From: Rheinheimera sp. 4Y26
GTDB taxonomy: Bacteria > Pseudomonadota > Gammaproteobacteria > Enterobacterales > Alteromonadaceae
Direction: 5' to 3'
DNA length: 64,000 nucleotides
Assembly: GCF_025245835.1 (NCBI RefSeq)
Contig: NZ_JAOBWS010000017.1
Coordinates: forward strand, 1-64,000
Below the pieces are notes generated by a model that was given only the letters and a program-made list of their open reading frames with translations, did not search any database and was not told the DNA's origin. The position numbers and the translations under genes were made by a program. Positions 7,768 through 17,021 of this stretch are shown here, one piece after another. How positions within the stretch are numbered: position 1 is the first letter of the stretch; the number at the start of each line of letters is the position of its first letter.

Positions 7768-9264
7768 ATGTCCAAGCTGTCCTCTTCCGTCGCTGAAGCC
7801 GGAAAGGTCAATTTGCTGAATTTTGGGGATGCAAAAATAAAAACGCTGCATCTGACCTGGTTTGCATTTTTTCTGACTTTTGTGATGTGGTTTAACCACG
7901 CACCGTTATTGACCGAAATTAAACAAGCGCTGAGCCTGACCGACGCTCAGGTTAAAGCGTTGCTGATTTTGAACGTGGCGCTGACGATACCGGCCCGTAT
8001 TGTGGTGGGTATTCTGGTCGACAAGTTTGGCCCGCGCATTATGTACAGCCTGTTATTAATGATTTCGTCGTTTTTTTGTATTGGTTTTGCGCTGGCGGAA
8101 AGTTTTGAAAGCCTGGCCTTATTTCGCTTTTTACTGGGTTTTGTTGGTGCCGGTTTTGTCATTGGCATCCGGCTGGTAGGTGAGTGGTTTCCAAGCCATC
8201 AGGTCGGCACAGCCGAGGGTATTTATGGCGGTTGGGGTAACTTTGGTTCGGCCGCTGCGGCCATGACCTTGCCCACCCTGGCACTGCTCTATGGCGGTGC
8301 CGACGGCTGGCGTTATTCACTGATCAGTGTTGGTGTGTTAAGTGCGGTGTATTCGGTGCTGTTTTACTATCAGGCGCGCAACACCCCTAAAGGTTCGGTG
8401 TATTTTAAACCGAAAAAAAGCGGGGCTATGGAAGTCACCAGCTGGGGCGACTTATGGTTGCTGATTTTGCTGAATATTCCAATGCATCTGGCGCTGGCTA
8501 TGCTGGCCTGGAAAATGTCGCCAGCCGGGGTGAATTTATTCTCTGAACAATATATGTATCTGATTTGGGCCAGTTTAGTGGTGTTGTTTGTGATTCAGAC
8601 CCATCAGGTATGGCGGGTGAACGCCGAGCACCTGCGTAAAGGCGTGCCAGAGCATGAAAAATATTCGTTTAAACAAGTGGCTATTCTGGATTTAGCCTAT
8701 TTCACCACCTTTGGCTCTGAGCTGGCTGTGGTGTCGATGTTACCGCTGTATTTCCTGGAAACCTTTGAAGGTTTAAACCCGGTTTCTGCGGGTTTATTGG
8801 CGTCCAGTTTTGCTTTTATGAATCTGGTGTCGCGTCCTATGGGTGGCTGGTTCTCAGATAAGTTTGGCCGTCGCAAAAGTATGGTGTTGTTAATTGCCGG
8901 TTTATCGGCCGGTTATTTCCTGATGGGCTTAATGGACAGCAGCTGGTGGTTGCCGCTGGCGGTGCTGGTGAGTATGGCCTGTAGTTTCTTTGTGCAGGGC
9001 GGTGAAGGGGCGGTATTTGCCATAGTACCGCTGATTAAACGCCGCATGACAGGCCAGATTGCCGGTATGGCCGGTGCTTATGGCAATGTGGGTGCTGTGG
9101 TGTATTTAACAGTATTAAGTTACGTTGATTACAGTACCTTCTTTTATGTGATTGCCGCCTCGGCGCTGGTGGGGTTAGTGGCGGTGATGTTCCTGGACGA
9201 CCCCAAAGGCCATATTACTGAAGTGGATGAAGACGGCAACGTGCACCATATTCACGTCAGTTAA
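7768..9264 (+). CDS. NNP-family nitrate transporter, cyanobacterial NrtP-like
   Basis: A 498-residue twelve-helix major facilitator. Its helix 1-2 region ([20 protein letters not shown] and [21 protein letters not shown]) and the signature [15 protein letters not shown] are of the type I remember from cyanobacterial NrtP/NapA nitrate transporters, clearly different from the NarK1-like neighbour. The ATG at 7768 is chosen over an in-frame ATG at 7720 because GGAGG lies five bases upstream and the deduced FNR-dependent start point falls after 7720. A strong terminator separates it from the kinase-phosphatase gene. FNR control suggests a respiratory or general anaerobic nitrate-uptake role rather than a purely assimilatory one. 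Confidence 0.88.
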   Translation: MSKLSSSVAEAGKVNLLNFGDAKIKTLHLTWFAFFLTFVMWFNHAPLLTEIKQALSLTDAQVKALLILNVALTIPARIVVGILVDKFGPRIMYSLLLMISSFFCIGFALAESFESLALFRFLLGFVGAGFVIGIRLVGEWFPSHQVGTAEGIYGGWGNFGSAAAAMTLPTLALLYGGADGWRYSLISVGVLSAVYSVLFYYQARNTPKGSVYFKPKKSGAMEVTSWGDLWLLILLNIPMHLALAMLAWKMSPAGVNLFSEQYMYLIWASLVVLFVIQTHQVWRVNAEHLRKGVPEHEKYSFKQVAILDLAYFTTFGSELAVVSMLPLYFLETFEGLNPVSAGLLASSFAFMNLVSRPMGGWFSDKFGRRKSMVLLIAGLSAGYFLMGLMDSSWWLPLAVLVSMACSFFVQGGEGAVFAIVPLIKRRMTGQIAGMAGAYGNVGAVVYLTVLSYVDYSTFFYVIAASALVGLVAVMFLDDPKGHITEVDEDGNVHHIHVS

Positions 9265-9285
9265 GGCAATAGGTAAACAACTGAT

Positions 9286-9318
9286 AAAACTGGCTGTGTG
9301 ACAACAGCCGGTTTTGTT
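9286..9318 (+). terminator. Terminator after the NrtP-type gene
   Basis: AAAACTGGCTGT pairs with ACAGCCGGTTTT through a six-base loop with one G-U pair, followed by T-rich sequence. It starts 22 bases after the stop codon. Confidence 0.85.
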
Positions 9319-9391
9319 ATTTGTGATTAGTTTTTGCAAGAGCACGGCTTTTGATGAAAAGCTACGTCATGATCCGGCAAAAGGGGCAAAG

Positions 9392-11179
9392 ATGGCGTCA
9401 GAGCAACCTGGTGACGAAACATCGTTATTACAGTCACAGTCAGTATCTCAGCTCAGGCTGGCGGTGGGCGGTTACAGCTGCGCCGGGCATAAAAGCCAGA
9501 ATGAAGATGCCATTGCCTGGCAATTACCAAAGGATAGCCATTTATTAACTTACAAAGGCGGCTGTTTTTGCTTAGCCGACGGTGTCAGCTCAGCTGAAGC
9601 CGGCGCACAAGCCAGCGACTATGCAGTGCAACATTTTGCCAGCGAATACGCCAATACCCCCGACAGCTGGTCGGTAAACCACAGTGCCAGTCAGTTACTG
9701 GCCAGTATCAACACAGCGCTTTATCAGCAAAGCCATGCCTATGTTTCTGAAGAAAAAGGTTTTTTATGTACCTTTAGCGGCCTGATTATTAAATCTCATA
9801 CGGCTTATTTTTTTCATATTGGCGACAGCCGCATTTATCTGTGGCGCAAAGGGGTGATTGCCCAGCTAACGCAGGATCACACCACCAAACTCAGTGAAAA
9901 CCGCCAGTTTTTAGGCCGGGCGCTGGGCATGGATGAGCAGGTGCAGTGGCAGTCCGGCAATGTCACGCTGGAGGTAGGCGACAGGTTTTTACTGTGCAGT
10001 GACGGCCTGTCGGATTTTATGGATGATACAGAGCTGTCGGCATTATTAAGCCCTGAGCCACAGCAGGATTTAACCACACTGGCTGAGCAGTTATGTCAGC
10101 TGGCGCTTAAAAACGGCAGTGACGACAATATCAGCGCACTCATCGTCGAAGTGCAGGCGCTTAGTGCGCAAACGCTGGAAGACTACAACGAAAAACTGAC
10201 ACGGCTGCCGTTTTTGCCGGTGCTGGTGCCTGGTATGAAGGTGGATGGCTATCAGGTGGAAAAAGAAATTTTTGCCAGCAGCCGCAGCCACTTATATCTG
10301 GTACGGGATTTAACCACAGATAATATCTGGGTATTAAAAACCCCTTCGGTAAATTTTGCCGACGATCACAGTTATATCGAGCGTTTTATCCGCGAAGAAT
10401 GGATAGGGCTTCGCATTTCCCATCCCAATGTGGTGCAGGTTCACCGTCAGCAGCGCCCCCGTACTTTTTTATACTATTTATTGGCTTATGTTGAGGGTGA
10501 AACGCTGGAGCACTGGTTTGCCCGCGTTGATAAACCGCTGAAACCTGCCAAAGCCATCACGCTGGTGCAGCAAATAGCGGCCGGTTTGCAGGCTTTTCAC
10601 AAGCTTGGCGCCGTGCATCAGGATCTTAAGCCCGGCAATATTATGCGCCGCCCCGACGGCACTTTAGTGCTGGTCGATTTTGGCTCTGTTTATGTGGCGG
10701 GCCTGGCCGAAATGTTTTCACCGCTGGAGCAGGACATTGCCCTTGGCACCGCCAGTTATTCCGACCCGCACTATTTGCTGGGCCATAACTCCGGCGTGCA
10801 GGGCGATGTGTATGCTCTGGCCACTATTTGCTACGAGCTTTTTACCGGTCAGCTGCCATACGGCCCTAAAGTTGAAGATTGCCAGACTATGCGCGACTAC
10901 CAGAAACTGCGGTATCAGCACAGTTATCAGCACAACCCGGTGATCCCGCCCTGGTTCGACCGCGCACTGGAACTGGGTGTCAGCCTGGACCTAAGCCAGC
11001 GCTACAGCTCAGTGAGCTTGCTAATGAAAGACTTACAAAACCCCAACCCCTTGTTTTTACAGCAACAAGTCGTAGCCAAACACAAAACCAACCGGCTGTT
11101 ATTCTGGCAACTGATGTCGGGTTTCTGGTTTGCTACCTTGCTGCTGGTGATTTGGTTGTTTTTGATCCGAAGAGGTTAG
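9392..11179 (+). CDS. Fused PP2C phosphatase - Ser/Thr protein kinase, membrane-anchored
   Basis: A 595-residue fusion able in principle to add and remove phosphate on Ser/Thr. The N-terminal PP2C domain (about 20-255) has GHKSQNEDA, LADGVSSAEAG, GDSRIYLW, LLCSDGLSDFM and GSDDNIS, covering the metal-binding aspartates. The kinase domain (about 285-555) has an invariant-Lys candidate in WVLKTP, a HQDLKPGN catalytic loop, a DFGS metal motif and GTASYSDPHY. The glycine-rich loop is poorly formed. One C-terminal helix (about 570-590) anchors it. The ATG at 9392 has AAGGGG upstream; the in-frame codon at 9314 would put translation inside the terminator. Similar fusions sit beside nitrate transporter genes, for example in Pseudomonas aeruginosa (from memory). 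Substrate unknown. Confidence 0.9.
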   Translation: MASEQPGDETSLLQSQSVSQLRLAVGGYSCAGHKSQNEDAIAWQLPKDSHLLTYKGGCFCLADGVSSAEAGAQASDYAVQHFASEYANTPDSWSVNHSASQLLASINTALYQQSHAYVSEEKGFLCTFSGLIIKSHTAYFFHIGDSRIYLWRKGVIAQLTQDHTTKLSENRQFLGRALGMDEQVQWQSGNVTLEVGDRFLLCSDGLSDFMDDTELSALLSPEPQQDLTTLAEQLCQLALKNGSDDNISALIVEVQALSAQTLEDYNEKLTRLPFLPVLVPGMKVDGYQVEKEIFASSRSHLYLVRDLTTDNIWVLKTPSVNFADDHSYIERFIREEWIGLRISHPNVVQVHRQQRPRTFLYYLLAYVEGETLEHWFARVDKPLKPAKAITLVQQIAAGLQAFHKLGAVHQDLKPGNIMRRPDGTLVLVDFGSVYVAGLAEMFSPLEQDIALGTASYSDPHYLLGHNSGVQGDVYALATICYELFTGQLPYGPKVEDCQTMRDYQKLRYQHSYQHNPVIPPWFDRALELGVSLDLSQRYSSVSLLMKDLQNPNPLFLQQQVVAKHKTNRLLFWQLMSGFWFATLLLVIWLFLIRRG

Positions 11180-11320
11180 CGGGACTTTTGCCTTTTGCTG
11201 AGGAAAAGTTGAAAAGGTGGTTATCAGCTGTTGCTGGCAAACCGGCATTGAACCTTTGAGCAATCCGCTCACCGCGAACCTCTCATTTGTGCCTGCGACC
11301 GCTGAATGGCAGAACCAGAA

Positions 11321-11356
11321 AAAACCAAGGCCTGCTGGATCAGGCCTTTGGTTTTT
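11321..11356. terminator. Bidirectional terminator between kinase and kelch genes
   Basis: AACCAAGGCCTG and CAGGCCTTTGGTT pair with one bulged base around a six-base loop, with A-rich and T-rich flanks. It serves the convergent genes on both sides. Confidence 0.8.
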
Positions 11357-11383
11357 GTCACAGGTTCAGTCAAGGTGTTGCCA

Positions 11384-12520
11384 TTAATCTGAAGTGTCCG
11401 CTTGGTTTTTGCGATAAACCAGCCAGCTTTGGGCTGTGGGGCGGATATGGTTGTCGTAGCCGCCCAGAACCAGGACTTTGCCGCCGGATAAAGGGGTTGC
11501 AGTACTAAAAGCGAGGCGATTGCCAATACTGCCAACGGCTTTGACAAAAGCCGCTGCGCCAGGTGTCCAGATCTCAACATCCTTTGCGTCACCAACCACA
11601 ACAACATCGCCGCTGGGCAATACTGTGGTGGCGGTCACTATCTTGTACCTGGGGTTTAACAGCGATGGCCCCTCGCTAAAGCGGCCGGTGTCAGGATCGT
11701 AAATCTCCGTTTGGGCAATCCGGTGTTGCTCTTCGCAGTTGCGGGAGCCTCCAATCACCATCACACGTCCATCCTGCAGCGGTACAGCGCCGTGTTTGCA
11801 TCTTGCATGTCGCATAGCGCCAGTTTGCGAAAAGGTGTTGGTGGCCGGGTTGTAGAGTTCCGCCGTTGCAGTGGCTAACTGGCGTTTGTGCAAACCACCA
11901 ATCACCAATACACGTCCATCCGGCAAACGGGCCGCGGCGTGGTGGGCTCTTGCCTGATGCATTGGCCCTGTTGCAACAAAGCGGCCTTTGTTCAGATCAA
12001 ACACCTCGGCCTGCGAAAGTGCGTTATTAACGGCGCTTGCACCGCCTGTAAGCAGAATTGACCCGTCGGTGAGTGGGGTTGCTGTTGCGTCCATTCTTGC
12101 TGATAGCATCGCTGCGGCCGGTGTAAAAGTGCGAGTGCCGGGGTCAAAAAATTCGGCCGATGCAGTGGTTTGATTGCCCGTCCAACCACCGGCAACCAAG
12201 ACCCGGCCGTCCTTGAGCAAGGCCGCCATATGAGCAACCCGGGCTTCACGCATGGGCGGTGTTATTTCAGTGCGTCCGGTACTGGTGTGGAATAATTCGG
12301 CTGAACGTTCAACCGGGCTGCAACCGCTGCCACTGCAGCCGCCAGTCACCAGCACCAAAGCTTCGGACAAGAGAGTAGCCTGATGGGCTGCCCTTGGCAC
12401 TGACAGGTTAAAAGCAGCTTGCACTGTCCAGTCAGGTGTTGTCAGAGGCTTGGGGGCAGCAAAGGCCTGGGCTGGGGTAAAACAGCTCAGGCCGGCAACA
12501 AAAATCAGTTTGGTTTTCAT
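11384..12520 (-). CDS. Secreted kelch-repeat beta-propeller protein
   Basis: A 378-residue exported protein with signal peptide MKTKLIFVAGLSCFTPAQAFA cut before AP. The mature part has about six kelch repeats of roughly 47 residues, each with the pattern R-x-x-H-x-A-x-x-L-x-D-G-R-V-L-V-x-G-G and a Y/F-D-P-x-T-x-x-F turn (for example ARAHHAAARLPDGRVLVIGG). This predicts a propeller of the galactose-oxidase/kelch class. No catalytic copper ligands could be assigned, so binding or scaffolding is more likely than enzymatic activity. AAGGAAG precedes the ATG at good spacing. It has no link to the nitrate genes beyond position. Confidence 0.85.
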   Translation of the reverse strand: MKTKLIFVAGLSCFTPAQAFAAPKPLTTPDWTVQAAFNLSVPRAAHQATLLSEALVLVTGGCSGSGCSPVERSAELFHTSTGRTEITPPMREARVAHMAALLKDGRVLVAGGWTGNQTTASAEFFDPGTRTFTPAAAMLSARMDATATPLTDGSILLTGGASAVNNALSQAEVFDLNKGRFVATGPMHQARAHHAAARLPDGRVLVIGGLHKRQLATATAELYNPATNTFSQTGAMRHARCKHGAVPLQDGRVMVIGGSRNCEEQHRIAQTEIYDPDTGRFSEGPSLLNPRYKIVTATTVLPSGDVVVVGDAKDVEIWTPGAAAFVKAVGSIGNRLAFSTATPLSGGKVLVLGGYDNHIRPTAQSWLVYRKNQADTSD

Positions 12521-12632
12521 CCAGGCTTCCTTGCTATGCAGTGATGCCTAATTATGCACAAAAGGACAAAAAAGCACTGTGCAATAAGCCAGCGGCTTAT
12601 AAATCATTCACTTAAAAGAATAGTTTGATAGC

Positions 12633-13031
12633 TTATGACCAGACGCCTGCCATTGCAGATATAGCCAGACCTAGTCCTGCTCCAAACATAGCAAACGAAA
12701 CAATGGTGATCCGGCTTTCTACTTTGGCAGTGCGCGGCAACTTAAAACGCCCGCCAGTCGCATCGTCGTCCTTTGCCAGTGTTGAACGTAACCTTTCAAC
12801 GAGGATCTGTTGTGCTTGCAGTGAAAATAGCGCTGACAACACGAGTAAGCCACTTGCCAGGATCATCAAAGGCCGCGCAGAACTTCCGGTGAGCACAGTT
12901 TGCAGCAAGGTAATACTTCCGCCAGCGGTGGCGAGCGCAAGGGTAGCAAGCTGTTTGAGAAAGTCGAACGAAAGAAAGGCTATAGTGTCGTTCGAAACGT
13001 TATGTATATTTGTGTTTCCCTGTGGGGCCAT
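12633..13031 (-). CDS. Small three-helix membrane protein, unknown
   Basis: I do not recognise this 132-residue protein. It has a polar N terminus, a hydrophobic stretch at about 26-46, a second at about 54-70 (LMILASGLLVLSALFSL), a charged loop (QQILVERLRSTLAKDDDATGG) and a third helix at about 107-130. AAGGAC eight bases upstream of the ATG supports a real gene. Together with the kelch gene and the gene-poor stretch upstream, it forms a small accessory patch between nitrate and moco genes. Confidence 0.65.
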   Translation of the reverse strand: MAPQGNTNIHNVSNDTIAFLSFDFLKQLATLALATAGGSITLLQTVLTGSSARPLMILASGLLVLSALFSLQAQQILVERLRSTLAKDDDATGGRFKLPRTAKVESRITIVSFAMFGAGLGLAISAMAGVWS

Positions 13032-13604
13032 CGTTTTGTCCTTTTTATCTGTATCAACCAGTATGGCGAGGTATTGATCAGGCTTTTGTTACCGTTGTTC
13101 AATTCGAATATATGCTCAGAACACAGAGGTTCAAGCTAAGCGTTTTGTAAAGCACTCTCTCAGGGATTTTAATGTCTGGACATTTCAATCAGCCATGCAC
13201 TGGCACTCTCTCTCATGCATCAAAACTCAACCAACAGGAAATCCACGTTTTAAGTCGTACGTTTTCCCGTTTTTCCGAGATATACGTCCAAACTACATAG
13301 AAATATTATTCGCGACAAGTCGTCATAGAAAAGTCAGTTTTTGTGAGGGGGAAGGACTGGTACAACCCGCAAAGTGAAATTGGCGACAACATATGTAAAT
13401 TTTGGAAGCCCGCCAAAGAGGCTTAGCTGCCGGGGCGAAACCCGGCATAAGCACCAAGGCGCAGGGCAGCAAATAAACAATTAAACCAGTCAGTGATTAC
13501 ATTAACCAGCGCTAACAGCCCTCAGCAAAAGGGCCGTGCAACAGGCCGCAGCCTTAGCGGCAAAACAAACCCCTTCGGCAGCCATTCAAACGGGCGCTAA
13601 AGCT
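13032..13604. other. Gene-poor stretch with one strong hairpin
   Basis: No convincing gene is seen in these 573 bases. The right part contains a perfect seven-pair hairpin TGCCGGG-GCGAAA-CCCGGCA at 13428-13447, nested in a possible outer pairing GCTGCC (13426-13431) with GGCAGC (13465-13470), which competes with the inner stem. Near 13589-13608 the palindrome around CTAAAGCTTTAG includes the mog stop codon. The left part (about 13080-13380) is AT-richer and shows nothing I can name. Confidence 0.5.
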
Positions 13605-14138
13605 TTAGCCCTTTTTTGGCCGGAATACCTGAATCACCTCGTCATTACACTGCAGATAAGGCCCTTCCATCAGGTCGATGCAATAAGGCACGGCTGGAAA
13701 TACTGCGTCCAGGCACTGGCGGATGGCGCTGGGTTTGCCCGGTAAATTAATAATTAAGCTGCTGCCACGCAGGCCGGCGGTTTGGCGCGACAAAATAGCG
13801 GTGGGCACAAATTTCAGTGATTCGGCGCGCATCAGCTCGCCAAAACCCGGCATCATTCTGTCGCACACTGCTTCAGTGGCTTCCGGGGTTACGTCTCTTT
13901 TGGCAGGACCTGTGCCGCCAGTGGTCACCACCAGGCGGCAGCCCAGCTCGTCCACCATTTGACACAAGGTTTGTTCAATCAGCGGCTGTTCGTCCGGGAT
14001 CACTTTATATTCGGCCTGCCATGGGCTTAATAAATACTGATTCAGCGTGTCGATAATGGCTTTACCGGAAATGTCGTCGTAAATGCCAGCTGAAGCTCGG
14101 TCGCTGACGGTCAGAATGCCAATTTTGGCTGGGTGCAT
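13605..14138 (-). CDS. mog: Molybdopterin adenylyltransferase MogA
   Basis: MogA adenylates molybdopterin before MoeA inserts molybdate. The 177 residues align over their whole length with E. coli Mog as I remember it: IGILTVSDRASAG, IPDEQPLIEQTLCQMVDE, TTGGTGPAKRDVTPEAT, MPGFGELMR, VPTAILSRQTAG, INLPGKP and VPYCIDLMEGPY. AAGGA at seven bases supports the start. It follows ubiV by 13 bases, so ubiU-ubiV-mog is probably one operon, tying anaerobic ubiquinone synthesis to molybdoenzyme maturation. A separate moaB lies at 62603-63172. Confidence 0.95.
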   Translation of the reverse strand: MHPAKIGILTVSDRASAGIYDDISGKAIIDTLNQYLLSPWQAEYKVIPDEQPLIEQTLCQMVDELGCRLVVTTGGTGPAKRDVTPEATEAVCDRMMPGFGELMRAESLKFVPTAILSRQTAGLRGSSLIINLPGKPSAIRQCLDAVFPAVPYCIDLMEGPYLQCNDEVIQVFRPKKG

Positions 14139-14151
14139 TTTTCTATCCTTT

Positions 14152-15114
14152 TTAGTCGTCGGCCTGTTTTAAATGAGCCTGCTGTAAACCTGCCAGCTGA
14201 TGCCAATAACCGTTGCAATCGCCGGCCGGCAAAGGCTGATGGCCCGCTACAGCACCAGATAACTTTTGCTGAAATTTATCAAGCCATTCAAAGCTTTGTG
14301 CTGGTTCCGGGCTTAACCTTACCACATCGGCCAGGCCGCGCATTGAAGACAAATCGTTCAGCAGGTTGTATCTGTCGCCCGACTGGGTTTGAATGCCGTT
14401 GAGTAAAAACACCGCTTCACCTTCCTGTGAATTGGCAATGCGGCCTTTGGGGTAGTTGATACAACAAAGCTCACACTGATCTTTAGCGCGGTTTTCCGAG
14501 CGGGCGGTAAAACAACGGCCCGACCAGGCCAGCGGCAGATGACCAAAAGCAAACACTTCCACTTCAAAACAGTCACGCACGTCGGCAATTAACGGTTGTT
14601 GCAAAATGTCCTGTAGCCAGTCGCGCGACAGCTCCACCGGCATCACCCAGCGTTTCATGCCCAGCTGCAACAACTGGCGCAGCGCCTTGTGGTTATAAAC
14701 GCTGATGGCGGCACCGGCAACAAAAGGCAGTTGCTGCTCCTGCAGCATCTGAATGGCACCTACATCGTTGGCTTCAATCCAGAACTCGCCATTGTCGCAA
14801 TAACGGCGCAGCTCTTTGAGCTCAGAAGGCGACTCCAGCATGGTGAGAGTAGATAACACCACTTCTTTGCCGGCTTCGCGCAACATCTGAGCAATGGCCA
14901 GATAATCGCTGAATTTCAGCTCGCGCCTTTTGCTGCAAACGGTTTCGCCTAAATACACCAGCTGCGCTGGTGAAGAAGCCGCTTGCTGATAAAAATCCAG
15001 CATCTTGGCTTTGGGCCAATAATATTGCACCGGCCCTAACGCCAGTTTCAGCGGCGCTGCTGCTGTGTTTAAAGGGCTGGCCGCTGCTGTTGTTGCGTGT
15101 GTAAACAAAGACAT
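14152..15114 (-). CDS. ubiV: O2-independent ubiquinone hydroxylation protein UbiV
   Basis: UbiV (YhbV), a U32-family 4Fe-4S protein, works with UbiU to hydroxylate the ubiquinone ring without O2, with prephenate as the oxygen donor. The four cluster ligands are visible: one Cys in GETVCSKRRE and the later set GRC-x12-C-x3-C (GRCFTARSENRAKDQCELCC), matching the family spacing. It has 320 residues; the first 20 or so are a low-complexity Ala/Thr leader longer than usual. The start overlaps the ubiU region closely (three bases between stop and ATG). The product supports quinol supply to NarI. Confidence 0.95.
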   Translation of the reverse strand: MSLFTHATTAAASPLNTAAAPLKLALGPVQYYWPKAKMLDFYQQAASSPAQLVYLGETVCSKRRELKFSDYLAIAQMLREAGKEVVLSTLTMLESPSELKELRRYCDNGEFWIEANDVGAIQMLQEQQLPFVAGAAISVYNHKALRQLLQLGMKRWVMPVELSRDWLQDILQQPLIADVRDCFEVEVFAFGHLPLAWSGRCFTARSENRAKDQCELCCINYPKGRIANSQEGEAVFLLNGIQTQSGDRYNLLNDLSSMRGLADVVRLSPEPAQSFEWLDKFQQKLSGAVAGHQPLPAGDCNGYWHQLAGLQQAHLKQADD

Positions 15115-15117
15115 AAG

Positions 15118-16113
15118 TTATTTCCAGCTGCGATGATAAGCACCCAAAGTGGTTTGGCTGCCTTCAGATAAAGACGCCAGCACCTGATCCCACTGCGCCT
15201 GCACAGTAAAAGCATCGGGATTGGCTGCTAAAGTGTCGATAGCCTGGCGCCACACCCGGGTCAGGCTTGCCACATAAGCCGGGCTGCGCTGGCGGCCTTC
15301 AATTTTCAGCGACGCTATACCTTCACGCTTTAACTCCGGCAGCAGCGCCAGCGTATTGAGGCTGGTGGGCTCTTCCAGCGTATGGTAAAGCTCGCCGTCT
15401 ACTTCAAAACGGCCTTTGCATAAAGTGGGGTAACCTGCGGTTTCGTTTGGGGCAAATTTGTCTATCAGCACACCGTTTAAACGCGATTCCAGGCTACCGT
15501 CGTTATTTTCCTGCCAGCGCACAAAAGCGGCGGGCGAGCAGGCACCGGCTGTATTGGGCGATTGCCCTGTTAAATAAGAGCTTAAATAACAACGACCTTC
15601 GGCCATAATACAGAGGCTGCCAAAGGCAAACACTTCAAGTTCAATGTCGCAGCTGCGGGCAATAGCCCGTACCTGCTGAATAGACAACACCCTTGGCAAT
15701 ACCACCCGGCTGATGCCGTACTGACGGTAAAATTCGATGGCGGCCATATTGGTGGCCGACGCCTGCACCGACAAATGCCGCTCAATGTGCGGGTATTGCT
15801 CAGCGGCATAAGCCAGCACCGCCATATCGGCAATAATCAGCGCGTCGGCACCTGCTGCCACGGCTTGATCCACCGCCTGTTGCCAGCGCGGCCAGCTGCC
15901 CGGATGGGCAAAGGTATTAATAGCCACATGCAGTTTTTTACCGGCTTTGTGCACATAAGCACAGGCTTCGGCCAGCTTTAAATCGTCAAGATTTAAACCG
16001 GCAAAATTGCGGGCATTGGTGTCGTTTTTCAGGCCAACATAAACGGCGTCAGCACCGTTTTCAATGGCGGCTTTGAGCGCCGCCACACTGCCGGCAGGGC
16101 ACAATAATTCCAT
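15118..16113 (-). CDS. ubiU: O2-independent ubiquinone hydroxylation protein UbiU
   Basis: UbiU (YhbU) is the partner of UbiV and also belongs to the U32 peptidase-like family with a 4Fe-4S cluster. The 331 residues begin with MELLCPAGS, as is typical. Cluster cysteines are in GSLCIMAEGRCYLSSYL, TGQSPNTAGACSPAAF and YPTLCKGRF, with Cys spacing 6, about 16 and about 40 residues. The U32 signature region (LEVFAFGSLCIMAEGRCYLSSYL) is intact. First gene of ubiU-ubiV-mog and divergent from ubiT. Confidence 0.95.
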   Translation of the reverse strand: MELLCPAGSVAALKAAIENGADAVYVGLKNDTNARNFAGLNLDDLKLAEACAYVHKAGKKLHVAINTFAHPGSWPRWQQAVDQAVAAGADALIIADMAVLAYAAEQYPHIERHLSVQASATNMAAIEFYRQYGISRVVLPRVLSIQQVRAIARSCDIELEVFAFGSLCIMAEGRCYLSSYLTGQSPNTAGACSPAAFVRWQENNDGSLESRLNGVLIDKFAPNETAGYPTLCKGRFEVDGELYHTLEEPTSLNTLALLPELKREGIASLKIEGRQRSPAYVASLTRVWRQAIDTLAANPDAFTVQAQWDQVLASLSEGSQTTLGAYHRSWK

Positions 16114-16244
16114 CCCTTTCTACCTCTTTGGCGCAATGGGCGCTTGGCATTGGCTGTGTCACCATGGTTTAGCAAAAAGCAGCAGCGCACAGCTTTAACA
16201 GCATTAGCTGCAGTATAAAGTGTTGAGCCCAGGAGATGTTCCCA

Positions 16245-16856
16245 ATGTGTCAACTCAAAATGATTACTCCAAAAGTGATAAAAGCCCTGCCCAAAGCCGG
16301 CCAAAAGCTAAACCAGCTGCTGCCACAACCGATGAAAATTGCGCTGATAAACTCGGTGCTGAATAAGGTATTTGCCAAAGACTGCGCCCTTGGCGCGCTG
16401 GATTTTTTAACCGGCAAAAAGGTGCTGATAGAAGTCACCGACTTTGCTTTTAGTTTTATCGTTGAGTTGCAGGCACAACAGCTAAAAGTAAGTGCCCTGA
16501 GCGCAGTGAATGCCGGGGGCGCAGAGAGTTTAGGCAGCGCAGTGAATGTATCGGGTGGACCACGTGCTGCGGATACAAAGAGCGCAGCGCAAAAACAACA
16601 GGCTGACTTAACAGTCAAAGCCAGCAGTGTGGATTTTTTCCTGTTATGCAGCAGCCAGGCCGACCCCGACACGCTGTTTTTCCAGCGCCGTTTAAGCATG
16701 CTGGGCGACACCGAACTTGGCCTGTATTTAAAAAACTATCTGGACAGTTTTGACAGCCAAAACCTGCTACCGGCCAAAGTCTGGCAATTACAGCAGTATC
16801 TGGCTTTACAGCTAACGCCAGAGCCGCAGGCGGCAAAGTCTGGGGGTGGGCGTTAG
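16245..16856 (+). CDS. ubiT: Ubiquinone biosynthesis accessory factor UbiT (SCP2 domain)
   Basis: UbiT (YhbT) is an SCP2-type lipid-binding protein required with UbiU and UbiV for anaerobic ubiquinone synthesis. The 203 residues show the SCP2 fold pattern with DFLTGKKVLIEVTDF near the start and SQADPDTLFFQRRLSMLGDTELGLYLKN near the end. Between them lies a Gly/Ala-rich insertion (about 85-120) that I do not expect in the family. The ATG at 16245 is preferred because AGGAG ends nine bases upstream; the ATG at 16236 directly abuts that AGGAG. It diverges from ubiU. Confidence 0.92.
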   Translation: MCQLKMITPKVIKALPKAGQKLNQLLPQPMKIALINSVLNKVFAKDCALGALDFLTGKKVLIEVTDFAFSFIVELQAQQLKVSALSAVNAGGAESLGSAVNVSGGPRAADTKSAAQKQQADLTVKASSVDFFLLCSSQADPDTLFFQRRLSMLGDTELGLYLKNYLDSFDSQNLLPAKVWQLQQYLALQLTPEPQAAKSGGGR

Positions 16857-17021
16857 TTATGTCGCTGTTCAGTTATGCCCCTTAGCGGCAAACTCAAATC
16901 TGAGTTTTCAGTAAAAACTAATGCTATATCAATATCTTCAGAATTCTTCAGACATCTTTAACTGACATTTTCCGGCGCGGCAACAACACTGGCGGAACCA
17001 TCAATCACCCCAAGGTATGTT

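Noticed and set aside
11384..13031. Integron cassettes or genomic island
   Set aside because: No attC-like sites, integrase or flanking repeats could be found around the kelch and membrane-protein genes.
13195..13377. 60-codon open frame on the plus strand in the gene-poor stretch
   Set aside because: No ribosome site, no family features and no neighbouring gene in the same direction.
13401..13470. Moco, cobalamin or c-di-GMP riboswitch
   Set aside because: I compared it with the conserved core sequences I remember and found no match; the element is also not directly upstream of a gene it could control.
16121..16127. Perfect NarL heptamer TACCTCT before ubiU
   Set aside because: No second half at 7-2-7 spacing, and on the minus strand it includes the ubiU ribosome-binding GAGG, which explains the sequence.
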